Of a stretch of DNA of 49,391 nucleotides, positions 8,508-17,226 are shown one piece after another. Source of the stretch: Mycobacterium sp. (GTDB lineage: Bacteria; Actinomycetota; Actinomycetes; Mycobacteriales; Mycobacteriaceae). Below the pieces are notes generated by a model. It was given only the letters and a program-made list of their open reading frames with translations, had not been told where the DNA came from and did not search any database. The stretch is taken from contig JARLGS010000479.1 in NCBI GenBank assembly GCA_031292695.1, positions 1 through 49,391 of the forward strand, in the 5' to 3' direction. Numbering within the stretch: the stretch's first letter is position 1; every line of letters starts with the position of its first letter. The position numbers and the translations under genes are program-made.

Positions 8508-10946
8508 CTACCTGCCGAAGCCTGCGTCTCGCAGGGCCTGCGCCATCGAACCCGACGGCGCCGCATCCCGGCGTCCACCGCTGTTGCCGCGCTGCGGGTT
8601 TCGTCCTCGATCCTGGCTGCGGCCTTGATCCTGGTTCCGTCCCCGGTTCTGACCACCGCCGTCGCGCCCGCGCGGCTGGCCGCCATCATCACGCCGCGGC
8701 CCGGCGCCCTGGTCGGGCCGCTTGCCGTCCCGCGCGCGCTGCGGATCGTCGTTCAACCGCAGGCTCAGCCCGATTCGCTGCCGCTCGACGTCGACCTCGA
8801 GCACCTTGACCCGGACCACCTGGCCCGACTTGACCACCTCGTGCGGGTCGGAGACGAATCGATCGGCGATAGCCGACACGTGCACCAACCCGTCCTGGTG
8901 CACGCCGACGTCAACGAACGCGCCAAACGCAGCGACATTCGTCACGACGCCTTCCAGCACCATGCCAACTTTGAGGTCGGACACTTTCTCAACGCCGGCG
9001 GCGAAGGTGGCGGTGGAGAACGCCGGGCGCGGGTCGCGACCTGGCTTCTCCAGCTCACCGAGGATGTCCGTGACGGTCGGAATGCCGAATCGCTCGTCGG
9101 CGAACTCTCCCGGCTTGAGCGACCGCAGCTTGCGCTCGTCGCCGATCAGTTCGGCCAGGGTGACGCCGGCGCGATCCAGAATCCGCCGCACCACCGGGTA
9201 GGCCTCGGGGTGCACACCCGAGGCATCCAGCGGGTCGTCGCCCTCGCGGATCCGCAGGAACCCAGCGCATTGCTCAAAAGCCTTGGGCCCCAAGCGCGGA
9301 ACGTCGAGTAGCCCGCTGCGGCTGCGGAACGGGCCGGTCTTGTCCCGGTATGACACGATCGATTCGGCCAGCGATTCGGTCACCCCGGACACCTTGGCCA
9401 GCAGCGGCACCGACGCGGTATTCAGGTCCACGCCAACGGCATTCACCGCATCCTCCACCACAGCGTCGAGACTGCGCGCCAGAGTTCCGGGCGTGACGTC
9501 GTGCTGGTACTGCCCGACGCCGATGGACTTGGGCTCGATCTTGACCAGCTCGGCCAGCGGGTCCTGCAACCGCCGGGCGATCGAGACGGCTCCGCGCAGG
9601 GTGACGTCCAGGTCCGGCAGCTCGTGTGCGGCGTAGGCCGACGCCGAGTACACCGACGCCCCGGCCTCGCTGACCATCGCCTTCGTCGGCAACCGGTTCG
9701 GCCCCGCCGCGCCTGCGGACTTCAGGTCCGCGATGAGTTCGGTTGCCAGCGCATCGGTTTCGCGCGACGCGGTGCCGTTGCCGATGGCGATCAGCTCGAC
9801 GTTGTGCCGCGCGACCAGGGCGGCCAGCGTCGCCTTCGCGTCGTTCCACTTGTTCTGCGGCTGATGCGGGAATATCGCGCAGGTGTCGACGACCTTGCCG
9901 GTGCCGTCCACCACCGCGACCTTGACGCCCGTGCGGAATCCCGGATCGAGGCCCAGTGTGGCGCGGGTGCCCGCGGGTGCGGCCAACAGCAGGTCCTTGA
10001 GGTTCTTGGCGAACACCGCGACGGCGTCCTCCTCGGCACGCTGCCGCAGCCGGATCCGGGCGTCGACCGCGGCCGAGAACATCAGTTTGGTGCGCCACGC
10101 CCAGCCCACCGTCGCCGTCAGCCACGGCGTGGCCGCACCCCCGGCGCCCATGTCCACACCCAGCGACTGGGCGATCATGGCCCGATACAGCGTGTCGTCA
10201 CCGCCATCGAAGTTCAGCGACAACGCTTCTTCCTTCTCGCCCCGCAAGACCGCCAGCACCCGGTGCGAGGGCATGTCCTCCAGGGCCTCCGAGTACTCGA
10301 AGTAGTCGCGGAACTTCTGTGCAGCAGGGCTTTTCGCCGCTTCTTCGGACCACGGCTTGGTGGTCAGGGCACCGTCGGTCCAGAACTTCTCGCGCACAGC
10401 GCCGACCAGTTCGGCATCCTCCGACACCCGTTCGACCAGGATGTGCCGGGCGCCGTCGAGGGCGGCGGCAACGTCGGCCACCTCTTCACCGAGGAATTCG
10501 GTGGCCAGCTCGTCGGGATTGAGGGTCGGGTCGGCGAGCAGCCGGTCGGCCAATGGCTGCAGCCCGGCCTCGCGCGCGATCTGCGCCTTGGTGCGCCGCT
10601 TGGGCTTGTAGGGCAGGTAGATGTCTTCGACCCGAGCCTTGGTGTCGGCCGTCAGCAGCGCGGCTTTCAACTCGTCGGTCAGCTTGCCCTGCTCCTCGAT
10701 GGACGCCAGCACGGCGTCGCGGCGCTGGTCCAGTTCACGCAGGTAGCGGAGCCGCTCCTCGAGCGTCCGGAGTTGACCGTCGTCGAGGCTGCCGGTGACT
10801 TCCTTGCGGTACCGGGCGATGAACGGCACTGTCGCCCCTTCGTCGAGCAGGCGGACTGCGGCGTCGACCTGCCCTTCGGCAACGGCCAACTCTTCGGCAA
10901 GGCGGGCATTCACAGACTTGACGACGGACTTGACGCTCAAATTCAC
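8508..10946 (-). CDS. tex: Tex-family S1 RNA-binding transcription accessory protein
   Basis: Tex is a conserved cytoplasmic nucleic-acid-binding protein implicated in transcription. Counting from GTG at 10946 (812 residues), the domains follow the family order: a helical N-terminus (TVPFIARYRKEVTGSLDD), a YqgF/RNase H-like core (TLGLDPGFRTGVKVAVVD...AIGNGTASRETD), a helix-hairpin-helix stretch (VGVDLNTASVPLLAKVSGV) and an S1 domain near the C-terminus (GMVLEGVVTNVAAFGAFVDV). An Arg/Gly/Gln-rich tail of about 80 residues follows and is longer than in most bacterial Tex proteins; it probably adds RNA affinity. A longer frame upstream to 11111 has no coding character, so I chose 10946. It is divergent from the diguanylate cyclase gene. 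Confidence 0.93.
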   Translation of the reverse strand: MNLSVKSVVKSVNARLAEELAVAEGQVDAAVRLLDEGATVPFIARYRKEVTGSLDDGQLRTLEERLRYLRELDQRRDAVLASIEEQGKLTDELKAALLTADTKARVEDIYLPYKPKRRTKAQIAREAGLQPLADRLLADPTLNPDELATEFLGEEVADVAAALDGARHILVERVSEDAELVGAVREKFWTDGALTTKPWSEEAAKSPAAQKFRDYFEYSEALEDMPSHRVLAVLRGEKEEALSLNFDGGDDTLYRAMIAQSLGVDMGAGGAATPWLTATVGWAWRTKLMFSAAVDARIRLRQRAEEDAVAVFAKNLKDLLLAAPAGTRATLGLDPGFRTGVKVAVVDGTGKVVDTCAIFPHQPQNKWNDAKATLAALVARHNVELIAIGNGTASRETDALATELIADLKSAGAAGPNRLPTKAMVSEAGASVYSASAYAAHELPDLDVTLRGAVSIARRLQDPLAELVKIEPKSIGVGQYQHDVTPGTLARSLDAVVEDAVNAVGVDLNTASVPLLAKVSGVTESLAESIVSYRDKTGPFRSRSGLLDVPRLGPKAFEQCAGFLRIREGDDPLDASGVHPEAYPVVRRILDRAGVTLAELIGDERKLRSLKPGEFADERFGIPTVTDILGELEKPGRDPRPAFSTATFAAGVEKVSDLKVGMVLEGVVTNVAAFGAFVDVGVHQDGLVHVSAIADRFVSDPHEVVKSGQVVRVKVLEVDVERQRIGLSLRLNDDPQRARDGKRPDQGAGPRRDDGGQPRGRDGGGQNRGRNQDQGRSQDRGRNPQRGNSGGRRDAAPSGSMAQALRDAGFGR

Positions 10947-11221
10947 GGGCTGGACCCTACCCAATGGCGCCGACAGTCCCGGGTCAACACCCGGACGGTA
11001 ACGCCATTGCTGACGGCACGGTAAATTCTTTCCATGAGCACCCCGGCTCGCACACTGCAGCTCCCAACCGCCGTGGGTGGCCCCCGGCCGGTCGCGGATG
11101 CCGCCCAACACATAGTCACATCCTCATGCAGTTACCCCTGTCGACGACGGCGAGTAGGTTTGCGCTATGCCTCCACCACTGCCCGCCTGCCACGAACCCT
11201 GGCGTAGCAGATAGCCCAGAT

Positions 11222-12391
11222 ATGAACCCTGACGTGCGCACCTTGTGGATGGTCATCTCGATGACCAACCTGATGTTCGGTTTGCTGCACGTCTGGGTCG
11301 GAGCCGGCCCGCGACGGCATCCCGCGGTCCAGTTGTGGGGTGGGGCCAACTTTGCGGGTTGTCTGGGCACCGGGCTGTTGAGCGCGCGGGGGTTGCTGCC
11401 CGACGTCCTCACCGTCACTGTCGCCAACGTGCTCATCGTCACCTGCTGGTCGTTGATGTGGGCCGGCCAATGCGCATTCAACGGAACAGCGATCCGCGGC
11501 CGCATCGCGGCAGCCGGGCCACTCGCGCTACTGGCGGTCTTCGCACTGGTCCCGCAGTTCCTCATGAGTGCCGCGGTCCGAGTGTCTCTCGCCGCGCTGG
11601 TACTGGTCGGGTACTTCACTTTGAGCATCGTCGACGGCATCAAGGCTCAGCGCGTCGAGCGACTGGCCGCGCGGCGCATCTTGATAGTTCTGTATGCCGT
11701 TGCGGCCACCGCGACGGTGGGGCGCGCGCTCAGCATCCAGCTGCATGCCGGCGCGGTGCAGTTCGTTGCGACCACTCCTGTCGCGTCAGCCGCGATGTTT
11801 GTCTTTGCCTTCTGCGTCATGGCGATCAACCTGTGCCTGTCGCTGATGGGCTGGGAACGTCTCGAGGATCAGCTGGCCGATGCCGCCATGCTCGACTCGC
11901 TGACCAGCACGCTGAACCGCGCCGGCTTCATGATCCAGGCGCAGCGGCTCGCCGAGGACTGCGTCGCGCGTCAGTTGCGGTGCTCGGTCATCGTGATGGA
12001 CCTCGACGAGTTCAAAGCCGTCAACGACGTCTTCGGGCACGAGGCGGGCGATCGCCTGCTCGCCGAATTCGCCTGCGTGGCACGGTCGAACCTGCGCAGC
12101 GGCGACCTGCTGGCCCGGATCGGCGGTGAGGAGTTCTGCGCCATGCTGCCCGGGGTCGATGAGCGTCAGGCCGCCGGTATCGCCGACCGGCTCCGCGTCG
12201 CGTTCGCCGCCGGCACGTTGACCCACAACGACGTTGTGCTGACGGGCACCGTGAGCATCGGGGTCTCCCAGCTCGGGCACAAGGCGGGATTGCGTTCGGC
12301 GATCCGTCGAGCCGACGTCGCGATGTATGAAGCGAAGAGCCGCGGCCGCGACCGCGTGATCCGCGCGTCGGTGGCCAACGACCGCGACTGA
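11222..12391 (+). CDS. Membrane-bound GGDEF diguanylate cyclase
   Basis: A 389-residue protein with an N-terminal region of six or more hydrophobic segments (about 8-215) and a C-terminal GGDEF domain (about 225-385). It makes cyclic di-GMP from two GTP. The active-site loop is GGEEF at 301-305 and the metal/GTP residues are intact (DLDEFKAVND, HEAGD). The product-inhibition I-site RxxD is present as R292-S-G-D295, exactly five residues before GGEEF, so feedback control is expected. No EAL domain is fused. The membrane part is probably the signal-sensing module, ligand unknown. Start ATG at 11222 opens the hydrophobic domain; an in-frame ATG at 11125 would add about 32 polar residues and looks less likely. 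Confidence 0.88.
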   Translation: MNPDVRTLWMVISMTNLMFGLLHVWVGAGPRRHPAVQLWGGANFAGCLGTGLLSARGLLPDVLTVTVANVLIVTCWSLMWAGQCAFNGTAIRGRIAAAGPLALLAVFALVPQFLMSAAVRVSLAALVLVGYFTLSIVDGIKAQRVERLAARRILIVLYAVAATATVGRALSIQLHAGAVQFVATTPVASAAMFVFAFCVMAINLCLSLMGWERLEDQLADAAMLDSLTSTLNRAGFMIQAQRLAEDCVARQLRCSVIVMDLDEFKAVNDVFGHEAGDRLLAEFACVARSNLRSGDLLARIGGEEFCAMLPGVDERQAAGIADRLRVAFAAGTLTHNDVVLTGTVSIGVSQLGHKAGLRSAIRRADVAMYEAKSRGRDRVIRASVANDRD

Positions 12392-12427
12392 CACATCGGG
12401 CAGCACAGCCGGACCCGTCGGGTCGGA

Positions 12428-13726
12428 TCAGTACGTCCCGCAGTTGGGCGAGGTGGGCTCACCATTGAACCGGGCGGCGAGCCACTGCATCGCCGGTTCA
12501 CCGTCGACCAGCATCGGCAACGCATGGTTGATCACCAGCTTGTTCAGGAACGGCGGTTCCTCGTTGGTGCGGAACTCCACGTCGGCGCCCTTGTCGCACC
12601 AATCACGGCCGAGCTGATTGGCTGCGGTCCACGGCACCAGCGGGTCGTACCGGTTGCTGTCGATCAGCACCGGCGCATTCGGCTTGTACTTACCCAGCTT
12701 CTGCATCTCGAACAATGACTTGAAAGGCTCTTCGTCGATCAGCGCATTGATGTCTTCGGTGAAATACGGCTGCAGGTGCCGGAACATGAAGTCCACGATC
12801 GTCTGCCCGACGCATTGGCGCGACACACTTTCGAGCATGTCCTTACCCCGCTGCGTGAGCTTGGAGCGGATCAGATCGGCGAACTCCGGGTAGGCGTAAA
12901 TCTCACCGTTCAGCGCATAACCAACCACACCGACCAACGCACTGCCGTCGGTGTACGGGAACAGCTCCTTGAGGTCGGCCACCGGAGCACCCGCGAAAGT
13001 ACCCACAACCTGAAGCTCAGGTGCGTACGACGACGCCAGCTCCGCGGCCGACGCCGCCGCACCGCCACCCTGCGAGTAACCCCAAAAGGCAACCGGCCCA
13101 TTGGGATCCAATGAGGTGCCGGGTAGCTTCTTAGCCGCCCGAGCAGCGTCCAGCACCGCTGCCGCCTCAGCTACCCGGTTGACGTACGTGTGCATGCCCG
13201 GGGTGCCCAGGCCCTCGTAGTCGGTCATCACCACAGCGAAGCCGCGGGCCACCATGGTGGCGATGAAGGCCTCCTCGTAGTTGACCATGATGTCCCAGCC
13301 GCCCGAATAGTGGATGCCCTGGTTGAACTGTCGCGACGGCGCACACTGGTTGCCCTGTCCCTGGGTGCCCACCGCGTAACTGATCAACGGACGCGGACCC
13401 TTGCCCGGCCAGTCGTTGTACGGCTCGAAGTAGGTGCCGGTCACCGCGACCGGGTTTCCCCGCGCATCAGTGCTGCGGTACATGATTCGCGTCCCGGTGG
13501 CAATGATCGCGCCCAGCTGGCCGGAAGGTTCCAGCACCAACCGCGACGGCTCGGTCCGGATCAGATCACCGGGCCGGCCCGGCGGCAGCGGGTCCGGTGG
13601 CAGATAGAACTCGGCGTACTGCGGCTCGTCACCATCTGCGTGGGCCCTGGCCGGTGCCGAGAAAGACGCTGCGAACAACGAGCCGACGAGCAAAAGGACG
13701 GCAACAACTCCCCCGAAGCGATGCAT
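12428..13726 (-). CDS. Secreted LIP-family lipase
   Basis: A 432-residue alpha/beta-hydrolase with a Sec signal peptide (hydrophobic about 5-25, likely cut after AHA30). The body matches the secretory lipase (LIP) family known from Candida and actinobacteria. The nucleophile Ser218 sits in GYSQGG, and the acid and base are probably in DPLVPW and NHALP near the C-terminus. Cys at about 128 and in the C-terminal region could form disulfides. It should hydrolyse acylglycerols or other esters outside the membrane. It is convergent with the diguanylate cyclase gene with only 36 bp between the stops, so any terminator there must be very short. Confidence 0.9.
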   Translation of the reverse strand: MHRFGGVVAVLLLVGSLFAASFSAPARAHADGDEPQYAEFYLPPDPLPPGRPGDLIRTEPSRLVLEPSGQLGAIIATGTRIMYRSTDARGNPVAVTGTYFEPYNDWPGKGPRPLISYAVGTQGQGNQCAPSRQFNQGIHYSGGWDIMVNYEEAFIATMVARGFAVVMTDYEGLGTPGMHTYVNRVAEAAAVLDAARAAKKLPGTSLDPNGPVAFWGYSQGGGAAASAAELASSYAPELQVVGTFAGAPVADLKELFPYTDGSALVGVVGYALNGEIYAYPEFADLIRSKLTQRGKDMLESVSRQCVGQTIVDFMFRHLQPYFTEDINALIDEEPFKSLFEMQKLGKYKPNAPVLIDSNRYDPLVPWTAANQLGRDWCDKGADVEFRTNEEPPFLNKLVINHALPMLVDGEPAMQWLAARFNGEPTSPNCGTY

Positions 13727-13777
13727 GACGGGACAGTAGCAATGCTCATTTCAATATGCGAAATCGCCGTACTCATC

Positions 13778-13798
13778 CACGAGAATTACGTTCTCGTG
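13778..13798. promoter_or_regulatory. 8-bp inverted repeat, possible operator
   Basis: CACGAGAA (13778-13785) and TTCTCGTG (13791-13798) are perfect reverse complements with a 5-base spacer, in the 244-bp gap between the divergent lipase and ABC-like genes. The size and symmetry fit a dimeric repressor site, about 50 bp upstream of the lipase start. No regulator gene is adjacent, so the protein that would bind it is unknown. Confidence 0.4.
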
Positions 13799-13970
13799 CG
13801 TTGGTCGCTCCGCCGTTACGAGTCGGCGTCAGCCAGATGAGTGTCGCCCACGGCATAACGGGACGGAATCCGCTCGACATCACACCTGCAGGTTCGCCAC
13901 TAGCGGCATTTCTGCCCGGCCACGGCTGATTTACTGGCGGTCGCTACTTCGACCCCGGAGATGAACAACC

Positions 13971-14663
13971 ATGGACGACGAGACGCAGGCGCCCGCGGAA
14001 GACACAGCGGAGACCCCGCCGGTGATCGCCGCGCACGGGCTGAGCGTCGTCGGGGAGCACGGGCCGCTCTTCTCCGACGTCGACCTGGAGCTCAAGCCCG
14101 GCTTTCACGCCATCCAGATGCCCGGCGGTCCCGCTCAGCACACGCTGTTGCTGACCGTTGCCGGCCGGCTCAAGCAGACTCGCGGCACCGTGACCGTCAA
14201 CGGTGCGACGGGACCGCGCGCCATCCGGCAGCACTGCGCGATCGCCGCATTCGCCGAGATCGACGACCTGGAGGAGACGGTCACCGTCCAGACCGTGATC
14301 ACCGAACAGCGCCGTTGGCTCTCACCGTTTCCGTCCTGGGTGCCCGTCCAAACCGGCGGGCCGGAAGTGGATGCGGTGTTCGGTGACCTTCCCGCGCCGT
14401 CGCCGCGGACCTTCATCATCGAGCTGTCCGATCTCGAACTGTTCCTGCTGCGTATTTCTCTCGCGCTCATGTCCGACCGACCGGTGCTGGTCGTCGGCGA
14501 CCTGGAGCAGGTCCGCGACAACGAGCGCCGGGCGGCCGCCGTCCAGCGCCTCGGCGCGCTGGCAGAACAGCGCACCGTCGTCGTCGGGGTGACCAATCCT
14601 CTGGGCGACGACGCACCCCACCACCTTCTGCATGACCGCCGTGCATTCACCGGAAAGGCCTGA
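13971..14663 (+). CDS. Degenerate ABC nucleotide-binding-like protein (ATPase motifs lost)
   Basis: A 230-residue protein with the overall course of an ABC ATPase domain: ALSV..beta start (HGLSVVGEHGPLFSDVDLEL), then a Walker A-like loop, a helical part and a Walker B-like strand. The catalytic residues are gone. The P-loop reads MPGGPAQHT (50-58) with no GKT/S. The signature position reads LSDLE (152-156) instead of LSGGQ. Walker B reads VLVVGDLEQ without the DE pair. It therefore probably cannot hydrolyse ATP. It ends two bases before the YhgE/Pip gene, so the pair is translationally linked, and this protein is likely a structural or regulatory subunit of that membrane protein. Co-opted inactive ABC domains are known elsewhere, but I do not recognise a characterised member. 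Confidence 0.75.
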   Translation: MDDETQAPAEDTAETPPVIAAHGLSVVGEHGPLFSDVDLELKPGFHAIQMPGGPAQHTLLLTVAGRLKQTRGTVTVNGATGPRAIRQHCAIAAFAEIDDLEETVTVQTVITEQRRWLSPFPSWVPVQTGGPEVDAVFGDLPAPSPRTFIIELSDLELFLLRISLALMSDRPVLVVGDLEQVRDNERRAAAVQRLGALAEQRTVVVGVTNPLGDDAPHHLLHDRRAFTGKA

Positions 14664-14665
14664 GC

Positions 14666-16666
14666 ATGCTCGCTGGACTCGCATTCGGTTCGGAGATCCG
14701 ACGGTTCGGCCGCAGCCGGATGACCCGCGCGTCCATCGTGGTGCTGATGCTGCTGCCGCTGGTCTATGGGGCGCTGTACCTGTGGGCGTTCTGGGATCCG
14801 TTCGGCCAGGTCAACAAGATGCCTGTGGCGCTGGTGAACTCCGATCGCGGCGCCGTCGTCTCCGGCCAGCACGTGAACGCGGGCGACGAGATCGCCAAGA
14901 GCCTGACCGCCGACCACAGCCTGGACTGGCACGTGGTGAGCGAACAAGAGGCGCGCAGTGGCGTCCAGCACGGCAAGTACTACTTCATGCTCGAACTGCC
15001 CGCGGATTTCAGCGAGGCCATCGCGTCGCCGATCACCGGTGATCCGAAGAAGGCGCAGCTGATCGCGGTGTACAACGACGCCAACAACTACATCTCGTCG
15101 ACCATCGGGCGGACCGCGACCAGCCAGGTGCTCAACGCGGTGTCCACCCGAATCTCGGGTCAGGCCGTCAATCAGATTCTGTCCGTAGTGGTTTCGTCGG
15201 GCGCCGGGATCAAACAGGCCGCTGACGGCGCGCACCAACTGGCCGACGGGGCGACGCAGCTGAACACCGGCATCGAGCAGGCAGACTCCGGTGCCGGCAA
15301 GTTGTCCGCCGGGCTGAACGACGCCCGATCCGGCTCAGCCAAACTGGCCACCGGCGCCAAGCAGCTCTCCGCCGGCATCGACCAGGCCACCGACCCGCTG
15401 TTGAAGGTGAGCAAGGCGCTGTCCCAGGTCGGCGGCAGCACCGAGCAGTTGCAGCAGAGTGCCGCGGCGCTCGAGCAGGCAGCCGATCAGGCCGGCACCC
15501 TCGCCACCGCACAGGACACGGCCGCCGCCGCGATCGGCTCGGTGATCCAACAACTTTCGGTGAACCAGGACCCCGTTTCGGTCGGCGCGGTGAACTCACT
15601 GAATGGCATCCGGGACCAGCTGAACGGCCACCAGTTCACGCCCCTGATTCGGCAGCAGCTCACCGACGGGCGCAACGCCGCGATCTCGATGACCGAGACA
15701 CTGCGCGCTCCCGGCAGCCCGCTGCGGTCGGCGCTGGATCAGGTGGGCAGCACCGGCCAGCAGCTCACCGACAAGCTCAACCAGCTGCGCAACGGGGCCC
15801 AGCAACTGGCCACCGGCAACGCCCAATTGGCAAGTGGCCTGGTGCAACTCGACGACGGCGCGCGGCAACTCAAGTCCGGCACCAGCCAACTCAAGGACGG
15901 CTCGGCCAAGCTGAAGAACGGGGCCAACGAGCTGGCCACCAAGCTCGGCGACGGCGCCAAGCAGGTGCCGACGTGGACGGCCCAACAGCAGCAGGCCATC
16001 GCCGACACCATCGGCGGCCCCGTGAACCTGGACTCATCGCACGAGAACGGCGCACCGAACTTCGCCACCGGCATGGCGCCGTTCTTCCTGACGCTGGCAC
16101 TGTTCTTCGGCGCGCTGGTGTTGTGGATGGTGTTACGGCCCTTGCAGAACCGCCCGATCGCTGCGGAGGTCATGGCGATCCGGGTGGTGCTGGCCAGCTA
16201 CATGCCGGCAGCGGTCATCGCGTTGTTCCAGTCGATCATCCTGTACTGCGTGGTGCGGTTCGCCCTCGGCATGCACGTCGCGCATCCGGTGGCGATGCTG
16301 GCTTTCATGATGCTGGTGTCCGTGGCGTTCGTCGCCGCAACCCAGGCGATCAATGCGCTGGTCGGCCCCGCGGTAGGACGGGTGCTGATCATGGCGCTGC
16401 TGATGTTGCAGATGGTCAGCGCCGGCGGCATGTACCCCGTGGAGACGACGTCGAGACCGTTCCAGGTACTGCACACCTTCGACCCGATGACGTTCGGCGT
16501 CAACGGACTCCGACAGTTGATCCTGGGTGGCATCGACGGTCGGCTGTGGCAGGCGATCATCGTGCTGCTGGGCATCTGGATTGGCGCCCTGGGCATTTCG
16601 AGCCTGTGCGCACGGCGCAACCGAACCTGGAACCTGATTCGCTTGCTGCCCGCCATCAAGATGTAG
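14666..16666 (+). CDS. YhgE/Pip-family membrane protein
   Basis: A 666-residue protein with one N-terminal membrane segment (about 23-43), a large extracytoplasmic region and about five C-terminal membrane segments (from about 470). This is the layout of the YhgE/Pip family (Lactococcus phage infection protein; ESX/type VII-associated EsaA-like proteins share the topology). The exterior part at about 180-440 is a long series of short repeats of the type GAxQLxxG, roughly eleven residues each, expected to form a rod of helices. It fits an envelope transport or scaffolding role, possibly as the permease-like partner of the degenerate ABC subunit encoded 2 bp upstream. The substrate is unknown. 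Confidence 0.85.
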   Translation: MLAGLAFGSEIRRFGRSRMTRASIVVLMLLPLVYGALYLWAFWDPFGQVNKMPVALVNSDRGAVVSGQHVNAGDEIAKSLTADHSLDWHVVSEQEARSGVQHGKYYFMLELPADFSEAIASPITGDPKKAQLIAVYNDANNYISSTIGRTATSQVLNAVSTRISGQAVNQILSVVVSSGAGIKQAADGAHQLADGATQLNTGIEQADSGAGKLSAGLNDARSGSAKLATGAKQLSAGIDQATDPLLKVSKALSQVGGSTEQLQQSAAALEQAADQAGTLATAQDTAAAAIGSVIQQLSVNQDPVSVGAVNSLNGIRDQLNGHQFTPLIRQQLTDGRNAAISMTETLRAPGSPLRSALDQVGSTGQQLTDKLNQLRNGAQQLATGNAQLASGLVQLDDGARQLKSGTSQLKDGSAKLKNGANELATKLGDGAKQVPTWTAQQQQAIADTIGGPVNLDSSHENGAPNFATGMAPFFLTLALFFGALVLWMVLRPLQNRPIAAEVMAIRVVLASYMPAAVIALFQSIILYCVVRFALGMHVAHPVAMLAFMMLVSVAFVAATQAINALVGPAVGRVLIMALLMLQMVSAGGMYPVETTSRPFQVLHTFDPMTFGVNGLRQLILGGIDGRLWQAIIVLLGIWIGALGISSLCARRNRTWNLIRLLPAIKM

Positions 16667-16684
16667 GCCGGTCACCAACTCTCG

Positions 16685-16742
16685 CGAGCAGACGCAAATG
16701 TCCCGCGACACGCCGGATTTCGGGGACATTTGCGTCTGCTCG
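16685..16742. repeat. Perfect 20-bp inverted repeat with 18-base loop
   Basis: Arms 16685-16704 and 16723-16742 are exact reverse complements. The element sits between two convergent genes (YhgE stop 16666, membrane protein stop 16776), as expected of a bidirectional terminator. The arm is AT-mixed (GACGCAAATGTCCC) and unlike the coding sequence around it. The size and symmetry resemble REP-like dispersed palindromes, but I saw no second copy in this window. Confidence 0.65.
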
Positions 16743-16775
16743 GCATTCTCACCGGACCACACGGTCGGGTCAGTT

Positions 16776-17195
16776 CTACAACAGCAACACCCCAGCGACG
16801 ACCAAGGCGATGACTTTGGTCAGTTCCAACGCCACGTAGACGTAGTGACCGCGGGAGCGCGGTCCCTCCCGACCGGCCAGCACCTCATCCGACCGACGGT
16901 TCAACCGGGGCCGCACCGCAACCAATTGCACCACCAGCGCCGTCACTGCGACGGCAAACGCCGCAGTGACGGCAGCCGACGGCCGACCGGCTGCAGCCGC
17001 CACCACGATGGTTACCGCGAACACCGTTTCGACACTGTTGAGCGCACGGAACACCATGCGGCCGATGCCGAGCCCGATCTGCAGGGTCACGTTGGGAGCC
17101 CGGAACTTCAGCGGCGCTTCCAGGAACGAGATCGCCAGCACCATGCCGAGCCAGACAAAAGTAGTGGCGATCTGGATCGCGGTCGCGGTGCTCAT
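16776..17195 (-). CDS. Small four-segment membrane protein downstream of flavohemoglobin
   Basis: A 139-residue hydrophobic protein with four likely membrane segments (about 5-25, 45-65, 67-90 and 115-137). I do not recognise the family. A conserved-looking feature is the loop FLEAPLKFRAPNVTLQIGLGIGR after the first segment, with charged residues next to the membrane. It follows the flavohemoglobin gene by 31 bp on the same strand and is probably co-transcribed, so a link to nitric oxide stress is plausible but unproven. Start ATG at 17195 is preceded by GGAAGGAA; a longer frame to 17330 overlaps the flavohemoglobin gene and was rejected. Confidence 0.75.
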   Translation of the reverse strand: MSTATAIQIATTFVWLGMVLAISFLEAPLKFRAPNVTLQIGLGIGRMVFRALNSVETVFAVTIVVAAAAGRPSAAVTAAFAVAVTALVVQLVAVRPRLNRRSDEVLAGREGPRSRGHYVYVALELTKVIALVVAGVLLL

Positions 17196-17226
17196 TCGAT
17201 GGTTCCTTCCTGGGCGGGACGGGCCG

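Noticed and set aside
8067..9311. 414-codon plus-strand ORF antisense to tex and phoU
   Set aside because: It runs opposite to conserved Tex S1 and HhH motifs, so it results from high-GC third-position bias.
10947..11111. Longer N-terminus of Tex (in-frame extension to 11111)
   Set aside because: The extra 55 residues are Arg/Gly/Trp-rich, unlike any Tex N-terminus. GTG at 10946 gives the normal family start.
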